Source: Klebsormidium nitens (Eukaryota > Streptophyta > Klebsormidiophyceae > Klebsormidiales > Klebsormidiaceae). From it: a stretch of 64,000 bases of DNA. A program made the translations under genes and the position numbers. The stretch spans positions 108,628 through 172,627 of the forward strand of contig DF237100.1 in NCBI GenBank assembly GCA_000708835.1. Direction: 5' to 3'. The notes under the pieces were generated by a model. It did no database searches and was not told the DNA's origin. It was given only the letters and a program-made list of their open reading frames with translations. Every line of letters begins with the position of its first letter. Within the stretch, counting starts at the first letter, position 1. Positions 55,225 to 64,000 of the stretch are shown here, in pieces.

Positions 55225-55682
55225 GGGGTCTTCAGCTCCTCACTCTAACCCTGCCCTCGACCGTGCCGCGCTCCTCCTGGGGGCCGCTTTAGTGCCATAA
55301 CCTGCCTCCACTTTTTCGGCCGCGGGTAGCTCGAGATCCCTTTTTGAATTCATGTCTAGGCCACACCCGATCCTTGCAGCACCTAGAGATTGTCCACCTC
55401 GGTCGGACCTTCCTGCCAGTGAACTTGTTCTTGCCGGTATGTCTGCCCAACTTTCAAACGTTTGAAACTTCTACTGAAGAGAGAGTTGCGACAGACCCCT
55501 TTCTGGTCTTTGTTAAATGCTGACCAGGATCGAACTACTGAGACCAGTAAAGGTTTTCGCAGGCTTAAATCTCAAATCAAAGTCCATTTGAGCTAAGATT
55601 CGCGGCGCTGGGACGCTAGAAGATCCTCGCTCTTGATTGTTGTCGCTCTTTTGCTCACGTTCTTCCGCCCCCTCCCTAAATT

Positions 55683-56637
55683 ACGGGCGGCCTCGTGAAA
55701 GGGGACTTGAACGAGCTGACGTCGGGGCCATCATGAAAGACGCGGGTGACGCTATCTGGAGATCGATATCGGCGAGGGCTCTGGCCCAGACGCGCGCGCA
55801 CGGGAGCAACGGGCGCGCTCGGCTCGCCGCTGCAGAGCCTGGACGCCGACGGGCGTGAACTACAACCTGACGTCAGGAAGCGACCTCACGTTGCAAGAGG
55901 TGAGGCGCTCTTACCGTTTCGATCTGTGCTGCGTGGGAAGGTTTTGAGAAGGGGACCATACTTTTCGGCATATTGTAAACTTGATGAAAGAGACTGAGAG
56001 GTCGTCACAAGGGCCGACGAAGTTTTGGCCGAATACCATAAGGGCCATATCTTAGCTGATGGTCATGGGCGCGAACCCTTCTAGTATAGCAAGCCTTCTG
56101 ACACAAGATGAAGTAGCTTCACGGTAGGTGTCTCATTGTGACGCTCGTTTGACCGATAATCAAAGAAGGGTTTCTGTGCATTCCCTTGTTCTCCGCGGTC
56201 GTTTGCTTTCTGATTTTCTGTCAAGGGCGTTGCGATGCCCGTTAAAAATTAGCTTCTCAGCGCTTATTTGCAAAATCCCAGGTATGCCCGTTGATAGTAC
56301 TGTGAACATGGAAAGGTTTTTATTTGGCATGCTGAATTACTTTTAGTCCTTGACTCTCTGGCATCACGTTACAAGCCTCCGCAAACCAACCGTAGATCAT
56401 TTTGGGAAGATTCACCACTTAAGCGACTAAAAAACATCCTACTCAGTGCAGATGGCCACGGTTGCAGTAACCGTAGCGGATCACGTGCACCCCGCTCCGA
56501 ATATCATCATCGCAACGGTTTTCAACGACAACTTTCGGGTTGGTCCGTCGTTCCAGAAGTCCACAAATATGAATACAATCAGTGGTTGCCTGGTTGAGAA
56601 GCTTTCTGTCGAGACTCTGACGGAGAGGCGACGCTAG
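55683..56637 (+). pseudogene. FtsZ 3'-end relic (exons 7, 8 and 9)
   Basis: Relic exon 7 (about 55683-55899) aligns with the functional exon 8818-8600. It keeps the DVRAIMKDAGD-like region, but small indels near the T7 loop break the frame and remove the NVD motif. Relic exon 8 (56452-56538) has the same 87-base length and acceptor as its parent and stays open (VADHVHPAPNIIIATVFND). Relic exon 9 ends about 56637 in a similar basic tail (ERRR, stop). The first six exons, including the P-loop and tubulin signature, are absent, so no GTPase can be made. It lies upstream of kinase copy 2 exactly as FtsZ lies upstream of copy 1. Confidence 0.85.
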
Positions 56638-58509
56638 GTGAGCACCTGATTGATTACCTAGAGGACGAGTGACACACAAATTCGAAAGCGCCCCGAGTGC
56701 TTCTGTACCAAGGCGCTTGGGAATCGCTTCCAGATTTGTATGTCTACTAGGCTTTTGTCAGTGCGACTTCGGTCCTCTTATACCGACCATTTACGGCCCG
56801 CAAGTTCCTGCTCTGGGATTTGAGACTGTTGCTTACCTGCAGGGAAAGCTTCGCATAACAACCACATTCCTCACCGGATTCCGAGACGAGCCAGGCGAAA
56901 GTGTTGCGGACGACGCTCGAACAGCGTACAAGGGTTTGTACGCCGAATTGGACGCCTTGTGGGACAATTCCGCGTGCACGTTGGAGAATGGGCCCTACCG
57001 CCGCCGCAATTAACCCTGGAGTACGGGAACCGGACGCGTTCCTGGCCCATACGGTTACATATCAGACAACCAGATATTGTGTAGATACCATTTAGGGGGA
57101 AATTGGCACTTGCGCTTTTGAAGAAAGCGAGCATGGTCAGATTCGACCTTGTCGCGAACATGGCGGCTGGTAGGTGCCTAGTTAAAGTGATGGATATAGA
57201 ATCTTGTCATTCCTGTCTGTTTGCGTGCCATATGATTGATCGATGGCCCGCCTTGCGAGTGCAGTCTTTGCAGATGAGGCCTAGCAATATACCGTAACGT
57301 TGCAAGTGAGGGCTTCAACCCACACTGCCACTTACAATTCAGTGGGCGCTGTCTCCAACTACATTGTCTACGCAGGACGTCAATGCGCCCGATTCATCTC
57401 CACGAACCGCATGTCCAACGAGGTGCATTACTCCCATATGACTCATGAAGCGCGGCCTTGAGGCCTTACTGGAGATCCGAGGTTGTTTATGTTCTCGATC
57501 CTCTAGAGCACAAGTCACTCAGTGGAGGTGTAGCACAATGTCTCGAAGGTTTCAGGTCAAACCTTTGTTAGAATCTGTAATAATCTAACAACGTATGCAA
57601 GTCTCAAGCACATGTATGCCACGCTCAAGTCACCACTAAATGCCAAAGCTCTGTCATCTGGACACTCGCCTTGCGCTCGGTGATCGTCTCTGATTTTGAG
57701 CAGACTACATTCTTCACATTGATCAAATCTAAGGGCAGCTCCGAGCTTAGAGTCTCGGCAACGTTTGTATTGTGCCGCAACTTTGAGACAGGCTCGGTGC
57801 TCCACCGTACATTTAGACTCCGCTTCACAAAAATGCCGGCCGCCGACAACTGCCCGCGGACGATGGGACGGATATCACCCAGACAATTTCCCATTGGCAT
57901 GCTACTTTGGATGTAGGTACAAAATAATTGCAACTCGACGTTAGGTTGCGGGACTTCTTGCTAGCAGAGAGCACAAATCCCTTATGTCCGCGAGGACACT
58001 GGTTGATCACCCACGAAAAAAAACCTATAAACCGAGATGGTCTCGACCGTCCGATAAGCACAGGGCAATCTCTGCCGTTGGTTGAAGGATATGCTTGCAT
58101 ACAGAACCGTCAGACATGGTCGCTTTTCGGCCGTTCGATGAGAAGCACGGCTATCTGGACGGCTTTTGGTTCACCTGAGTTGCCGTTTAGCGCCGCCGGT
58201 TGCCCAAGCAAGCACGTGATCACACATGCAAAATATGGCGCCAAGTCATCTGTAGACTGTACGTACTATTACATGAAATCCCAATGAGCAAAGCTGACGG
58301 GGCTTTATCTCCCAGCTCGGGCAAGCTGCATTTTGCTTAGCGGTTAGCCTTGAGTCTGAGCTTGGAGTTCGTCATTCTCCAGTTCTCTGGAAGACAACTT
58401 ACCAGCTTTTTGGCGCTCTTGCTTCCAGCTTTCCAGCTTGCACGGTTTGCGATCGCGCTGCCCAGCCCCCCCCCACTGTGTTTAGCCAGCAGTCTAGATG
58501 CGCCACGTC
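56638..58509. other. Arm 2 spacer upstream of kinase copy 2
   Basis: This is the duplicate of 6135-7954. It holds the putative promoter of kinase copy 2 and an open frame (56669-57013) that shares its frame and much of its sequence with the arm 1 frame at 7909-7535, for example the DEPGExVAxDARTAY segment. A second conserved block lies at 58080-58290. No known gene was recognised. Confidence 0.45.
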
Positions 58510-61500
58510 ATGGCGTCTCTCTACAGCCTGTTTGAGCAGGTGATTGTGATGCCCCTGGAGCACCTTGCTCAGACCTTTTGTGGGCGAGCACGCGGTGCTG
58601 CTGAGGTCCTTTGCTCCACCTTGAGCGAGGTACCTGGAGGGGAGCTGTTGGCAGGGGTTGCGCGTGAGGCCTTGGATGCGCTTCTCCCTGCAGAGGAGAA
58701 GGCCCAGGCGGAGGGGCAGTGGAGGATGGTGGGAGGGCTGGTGGAGCCAGAGGAGGAGGAGGGAGAGGTGGAGAGGGAGGAGGAGGAGAGGTTGGTGGTT
58801 GTGACTGAGGGTGTCCGAGAGGAGGAGGATGCGTCAGAGTCTCCCCGGACAGACTGCGCAGAGGGTGATTGCCAGCAGGTGATGACCCTCAAAAGTTTGT
58901 TCAGATTCTGGCACCTGGCAGCAGAGTATAAAAGAGAGGGCTTTCATTCCCCACAATTGCAGCCCTTTACAGACCAACGTCCTTGTGTCGTGTTGTCAAG
59001 TGCATCTTGTACAACAGGCTTGATATCTCATCTCTGCTATCTCTTGCATTTGCACAACCTGTCTCTTTGTTCAATTGTGCTTCTGTTGCCCACCAAGATT
59101 GTAACCGAAAAAAGGGGTATGAAGTAGCTTTAAGGTCATGGACAATGCCGCAGCATTTCTGGAGAATCAGCGGGTTTCCCCATGTTGGATTCAGCAGCGG
59201 GCCTGGCGTTTGACCACTGTAAGGGGAGTATTTGTTGAAATCATTCATAGATCTGGCCTGTTTTCTGACTGCAATTGCCTCCCCCTTACAGGCGCCCTCT
59301 GCAGAGCCCCTCCTCGACGTGGTTGACGCCTCCCCCGCCGAAGCCTCGGCGCCCGACCAGACGGAGCAGCGGGACACCGGCGCGGCGGAGGCGGACTCCA
59401 CTGTCACTAGGGAGGAGGCAGACGACTGTGGCGCCCGGGAGGGGGACGCAGATCGGTCTCCCGGCGCCTCCTGCGCAGAGGGTGGCTACCACGAGGTACG
59501 GCACTGGTTTCTTTTCAGGAAAGACAGCAGAAAATGACATGTAAAGAAACGTAGTCAAGGAGTGCAGATGCAGATGGTGCTGGCTTGCGTAGGAATCAAA
59601 AGCGGAACACAAACATGCTTCACTTGCGCAGGGACAGGCATCCTTGGTCTGAAGTTAGGAATCTGTGCACCTTCCGATGTTTGATGGTCAGAAGTTGGAT
59701 CAATCCTGTCAGTGAAAACCTCTTGAAGCTGTGCTCATGTTATCCAAGAGGGCGTCCCGCATCACGCCCTTTTGTACAAACACATCTGACAAAGTAACAA
59801 TTTCGTAGATCTCATGTAAAGCCCCTTCCAACAATTAAAGTCTGAAAGTCATTCCATTCTCTCCACAGGCACCCTCTGCCGCGCCCCTCACTGAGGCGGC
59901 TGCAGACTCCCCCGCCGCTGCCCCTGCGCCCTTGGTCCCCCACACGACCAGCCTCTAGAAGGAGCAGCGGGGCAGCGGCAGGGTTGGGTCGCCATCTGCA
60001 GGGGGAGGACTATTCAGCGCTGACGCGTTCGTCCTCCCCAGCGACGACGGGACCTTGTTCTCAGATCCCCTGTTTGACTTTGAGCCGCTCCCTGCTTCGG
60101 ACGTGGGGGTTAGGGCTTCTGATGGGGAGAGGGCGGTGGCTGAGACAGTGGGGGCTGATGAGGGCGAGGCAGAGGCGCTGTCTCATGGGGAGGCGCTGCT
60201 GCTCAGGGGGGTGCTGGTAGAGACTGCGGGTGTGGAGGGGGTGGGGCCGAGGGAGGAGAGTGTCATGCTGCAGGACCAGGATCTAGTACAGGTGCGCGCT
60301 GGTTGGTCTTGTGCTTCGTCTTGTAGAATAGGACCATAGAATTAGTAGGACCTTGCTCACATCCTCGTCTTCGAACCTGTTTCTACTCTCACGTCTGAGA
60401 GTGTGTCAGAGTTTGGCTTCATCAAGAAAATATTGGCCATTTTGAACCTTGTTGCGCCTTGCGAGATACATATGCTCGAAGTAAGTTTTTCTGCAGGAAT
60501 TGTGCGGATTGCAAAACCGAGAGCTCAATTCCTCGTTGCAATTGTACCTGCAGGCCGCCAGGATCGCTCCGCGCTTTCCCCCCCAGTACTCATCCCTGGC
60601 TAGGGTCCTGGACTTCTACCCACATGTCATGATGGGGACGGAGCTGGGCAAGGTGAGCAGTCAGAGCCGCGGTCTTTCTGCTTAGCCCTTCAACAAATCT
60701 TGACCGAGCTTGGCTCGCTGTAGGTTGGAAGCAGCAACAAAAGCAGTAAATTTCTTTCAGAGATGCCTGGGGACTTCTTGGCTTTTCAACCATTATCAGG
60801 TTTCTCGGATTTCACTTTGGCAGACTCTTAGGGGATATCTGGTTCTCATTGGAAGCGATCATCTCTGCCAATTTTCCCTCTGTCTTTTGAAAAGTTCTCG
60901 AGGTCTCCAAGCTGGGGTAAAGCAATGTCTGTTGAGTAGGCTTTTTACCTGTCAAGACAAACAGTGCTTCCAGGTAAAGATACGTAATTGAGTTCTGGAA
61001 CAAGCGTGAGAGAAGTGTAGTCTGAACGAACATTTGGACTCCGGTTTTTAAGAGTTAGGCTTTCACGAGTTGCGGACAGGATCGGAAGCCGACAGCGTCT
61101 CCTGCTTAGTGCAGGGCGGGCAGGGGACGGTGCACCTGGCGGACGTGCTCTGCGCGAACAGGGGGCGCTTCCCGGTTGCCGCAAAGGTCCCCGCAGCGGG
61201 CCTCCCGGGGGACTACCTGCTGCAAGAGGTGAGGGAAGCCCGCACTTCTGTTGCTTGTTGACATCTACGAAGCCGGATTTGTTGGTCGGGCATCAGAGGT
61301 CTGAGGATTTCAGGATCCTTTCTATGGTGATAGCAGATTTCTTTCTTTTTAGGAGTCTCTTTTTGAAAATCTGAGGCAGGATTGGAAATGCATTGGTTTC
61401 CGCTGGAAGCAATCATGAGACTCCCCCAAAGACTGTGATATGATCTCAGCTTCGCTCACGAGAAACACGTTTGTCCTACAGCTTCCTCGAAAGAACTTTA

Positions 61501-62826
61501 ATCTGTACGCTTTAGGGTTCTACATTTCCAGGCTTTCAGCTTTTGAATTGCTCACCAACTCTCCCACTGACCCGTCAACTCTCCTCTCGCAGGCCCTCGT
61601 CTGTCTGGAGCTCCAGGGCTGCCCCAACGTGATCCACCTCCTGGGCTTCACCGTCCAGCGGGGCACGTTCATCCCGCTCTACGCGCTCGCGGACCCCTCC
61701 CCCGCCTGGACGCAGCCCGGAGCCGGGGCGCAGTGGACCCCCCCCCAGCTGTACCACATCGCGGTGATGGTCTACCAGGTCGCGCTGGGGCTGGAGGGGA
61801 TGCACGACCTGGGCTGGCTGCACGGGTGAGGGTTTGAGAATTTTGTTATGGCTCTGTTTGGAATGCTTTGGCGGCGGGTGCAAGGCTTTGATCAATGTGA
61901 GCCGAGGATAGAATGCGGATGCTCTTTGGTTTGTCGGTCTTCAGGTGGCTCGGTAAGGGACTCTGTGCATACCAGCATGGAGCTTGCAAAGTACGTGACG
62001 ACGCCGAATGATTGCAATGTTCGGTCAGGAAAGCAGTCCCTTTGCTATGCCGGCTCAAAAGGTAAATCTTAGCATGGATGGAGAAGAGCAGCCTGGATCG
62101 ACTTGCGGCTGCTGGCCCTGAAGCTGGTTTATTCTTGCGAAACATCTCAAAGGCTGTTGTCATTTCGAGTCGTGTAACTACGGTCAAACACCTGCCGTCT
62201 CTCCTGCAGCGATCTCAAGGTTGAGAACATCCTCTTCGACTTCCGCCGCGTCATGCTGGCGGACTTCGGCATCGCCGTTCGGGAGAGCGAGGCTGCCGCC
62301 AAGGGGGCGGTAAGGCTCTTGCTGTTCCGTTTGTAGCTTTCTTTGCTTTCAACCCCACGACTGATCTTCCTATGCTTTGAAAAGTTCACAAATTTCGAGG
62401 ATCTGCCCGCAGTTTTCGAGAGTCTCCGGTTCGGATAGATCTCTTTCCAGAAAGGTCTGCCTTGGTATGAGATTCTGGTGTGTTTGAATCTCAAAGAATT
62501 TAAGGATTATACATATGCCGTCACGGAGGGACCTTTCTGAATCTGCTCAAATACCCAAACGGCCTGCTTGACCTCTGCCTATACCTTGTACATCCGCTGC
62601 CTATGCCTCCTTTCCTTCTCTGAAAGCCTGTTTCAGTCGCACTCGGAATGTGTCTTAACCTCGCGTTAACCCTTGTTTTCTGCAGGGCGGCACCCTGGGT
62701 TACCTCTCCCCCGAGGTGTATCTCCATCGGTACCAGACGAAGCAGAGCGACGTCTACGCCTTGGGCGTGGTCATCTGGGCGCTGGTTACTGGCAGCCGCC
62801 CCCACTACGGCTTCCGCGATACCTTG
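58510..62826 (+). pseudogene. Protein kinase, copy 2: in-frame stop and missing last exon
   Basis: Eight exons match copy 1: 58510-58878, 59292-59495, 59869-60291, 60554-60652, 61115-61228, 61593-61825, 62210-62309, 62686-62826. The start is the ATG of MASLYSLFEQ; an ATG 12 bases upstream is also in frame. Kinase motifs are kept: GKGGQGTV, VAAK, LHGDLKVEN, ADFGIA, YLSPEV, SDVYALGVVIWALVTG. The acceptor before exon 7 is a normal GCAG. Two defects are visible. Exon 3 has an in-frame TAG at 59956-59958 where copy 1 has CAG, and exon 9 with the subdomain XI arginine is absent within the window. The TAG itself creates a CCTCTAG acceptor in phase 0, so a transcript skipping 90 bases could still be open. 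Exon 1 lacks an 8-residue Glu/Gly insertion seen in copy 1. It may be a recent pseudogene, or it may be interrupted by the following element. Confidence 0.75.
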
Positions 62827-63008
62827 GTGAGGCGCTTTATTCCACTTGCTCCTCATGATCTGGTGATTTCTACCTGTGAGAAGCTTCCGCCACGGCCTTG
62901 TTAAGGCATCGAACCAGACTTGTCGATGATCTAGGAGCTGACGTCCCGCACTCAGTGCACGCCCTTTCAATGTCATGATATCATTTGCAACCTCCCAACT
63001 CGTGGTGA
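62827..63008. other. Junction between arm 2 and the primase-polymerase ORF
   Basis: Exon 8 of kinase copy 2 ends with a good donor (ACCTTG, then gtgagg), but the following bases do not align convincingly with arm 1 intron 8. The similarity therefore stops at or just after this point. The first stretch without similarity leads directly into the primase-polymerase frame. I saw no clear terminal repeat or target-site duplication here. Confidence 0.5.
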
Positions 63009-63959
63009 GGGCCCTTTGGTCGACTTTCATTTGACGTCCCCTTTAGCATACCGCACCAAATTGTTGACAATGTCTTTTCTGACACTGAGGTTCCGCACTT
63101 CGGTGCGCGCTTGCTGGTTGTTGATCAGAGTGGGGCACTTTTCGAACCAGACGATACCACCATCAACACCCCTAGAAGATCCATCAACAGACATAAGTAC
63201 CCTTTAGTAAAGTCGATCCGATCGCTCTACAAGCAAGGCATGTATGCCATTCCGTTAAGGCTCGAAATGGAAAATGGGAAAAAGAAGCCCTTCTTCAATA
63301 AAGGAGGGTATCTACAATTATCCGGGTCCATAGAGGCATACAAACAGAGAATCAACGCATTTGTTTGCCGAGCTCAATCGAACGTGAACGCTTTGGCGGT
63401 CCTGTGTGAAATTTCGGACATTTTTTTGTTTGACGTAGACGCAGAAGGGAAGGAGGCCACAGAAAGGAACGTAGGGAAGGAGGCTGGAACAAAGCTGTGG
63501 AAGGAATTGATAAACAAACACGGTGACAACGTCACATTAAAGGCGAGAACACGTTCAGGAAACGGTTTACACTACTTTTTCTCGGCAAGCAAGACCGAAG
63601 GGCTTCTCAATCCATCAAACTTCTCGACAATCTTTCACGAAGGTACCACATGTGCGATGGATGGTCGTGGAAAGGATGGATTAGCTTTTGTAAGCCCCTC
63701 GAGTTACCAAGATAACAAAGGCAGAACATTTGGTTATTCCTGGATAGAAGGTGATGAAACCACATCACGAGTTGCTATGCCGCCGTGGTTGGTTCGATTC
63801 CTGAACAACACGTCAGCAAAGGCAGTCGGTGGTACAACGGGAAATGTGAAGGTCAGCAAGACCCTCAGCAACTCGAATACTAGCAATAGGCCCATCAGCT
63901 CGCCGCACGTGACAATCCGTACATGCAAGCTGAAGAATCAACAGGGGGCTCGGACTTAA
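63009..63959 (+). CDS. Primase-polymerase (AEP, prim-pol type) fragment, virus or mobile-element like
   Basis: An uninterrupted frame runs from a stop at 63006-63008 to TAA at 63957-63959 without introns, unlike every larger gene nearby. No ATG precedes the domain: the first in-frame ATG is 63240, inside it, so the 5' end is missing, spliced or uses another start. The order matches bifunctional primase/polymerase N-terminal domains: SLYKQGMYAIPL with KKPFF (the usual G-x-xPl...K-P entry), NVNALAVLCE, the acidic motif FLFDVDAEG (metal-binding Asp pair), RSGNGLHYFF (the central His motif) and AMDGRGKDGLAFVSPSS (the third Asp motif). Such domains prime and copy DNA in plasmids, large DNA viruses of algae and polinton-like elements, usually fused to a D5-type helicase. 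No helicase is in the window. The composition is AT-richer than its neighbours. A neighbouring frame stays open from 63890 to the window end. Confidence 0.72.
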   Translation, partial: GPFGRLSFDVPFSIPHQIVDNVFSDTEVPHFGARLLVVDQSGALFEPDDTTINTPRRSINRHKYPLVKSIRSLYKQGMYAIPLRLEMENGKKKPFFNKGGYLQLSGSIEAYKQRINAFVCRAQSNVNALAVLCEISDIFLFDVDAEGKEATERNVGKEAGTKLWKELINKHGDNVTLKARTRSGNGLHYFFSASKTEGLLNPSNFSTIFHEGTTCAMDGRGKDGLAFVSPSSYQDNKGRTFGYSWIEGDETTSRVAMPPWLVRFLNNTSAKAVGGTTGNVKVSKTLSNSNTSNRPISSPHVTIRTCKLKNQQGART

Positions 63960-64000
63960 ACATGGATTCTGTGACGGTTGGACAGGGTTCACACGCTGCC

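Larger units (their letters stand above)
55225..62826. repeat. Inverted segmental duplication, arm 2 (derived copy)
   Basis: Read on the plus strand, this segment follows the minus-strand order of 1844-9250: part of FtsZ intron 6, FtsZ exons 7-9, the spacer, and kinase exons 1-8. It contains no trace of FtsZ exons 1-6 upstream or of kinase exon 9 downstream. Both ends therefore fall in introns of genes that are complete in arm 1, which makes arm 2 the derived copy. The kinase exons keep their exact lengths for exons 2 and 4-8 (204, 99, 114, 233, 100, 141 bases), while the introns and spacer have diverged. Confidence 0.85.

Overview
This window is nuclear DNA from a plant-lineage eukaryote, most likely a streptophyte (charophyte) green alga of the Klebsormidium kind. 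The reasons are that nearly every gene is split by many short GT-AG introns, base composition is balanced, and the proteins are plant-type: a probably plastid-targeted FtsZ, an ABCF4-type translation ATPase, a phi-class glutathione S-transferase, a mitochondrial alanine:glyoxylate aminotransferase and the plant synaptonemal-complex protein ZYP1. The genus is an inference; no species marker was read. Exon coordinates below come from joining splice sites by hand, and except where noted the reading phases close exactly.

Layout. 1-1319: no gene seen. 1320-6134 (-): protein kinase, copy 1. 7955-14066 (-): FtsZ with a roughly 720-residue N-terminal extension. 14856-20446 (+): large 2-oxoglutarate/Fe(II) oxygenase. 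21488-27584 (-): ABCF4-like ATPase. 28422-29009 (+): single-exon GLTSCR/BICRA-domain protein. 29753-30815 (+): unknown coiled-coil protein, 5' end unresolved. 31598-34154 (-): phi GST. 35618-39311 (+): RSRC2-like protein with a SMAP domain. 40449-46002 (-): AGXT2-type aminotransferase. 47673-54162 (-): ZYP1 in 22 exons. 55225-62826 (+): inverted second copy of the 1844-9250 segment, holding a decayed FtsZ 3' end and kinase copy 2. 63009-63959 (+): intronless primase-polymerase (AEP) fragment of virus or mobile-element character.

The dominant structure is an inverted segmental duplication with arms of about 7.5 kb flanking about 46 kb of single-copy genes. Arm 2 carries only FtsZ exons 7-9 and only the first eight of nine kinase exons, so it looks like the derived copy, with both breakpoints inside introns. 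Both kinase copies carry a lesion: copy 1 has lost the AG of the splice acceptor before the catalytic-loop exon, and copy 2 has an in-frame TAG and lacks the last exon. The primase-polymerase ORF starts within about 200 bases of where copy 2 stops.

The other genes are ordinary housekeeping loci of the plastid, mitochondrion, cytosol and nucleus. I see no operon-like functional link among them, only shared divergent or convergent spacers.
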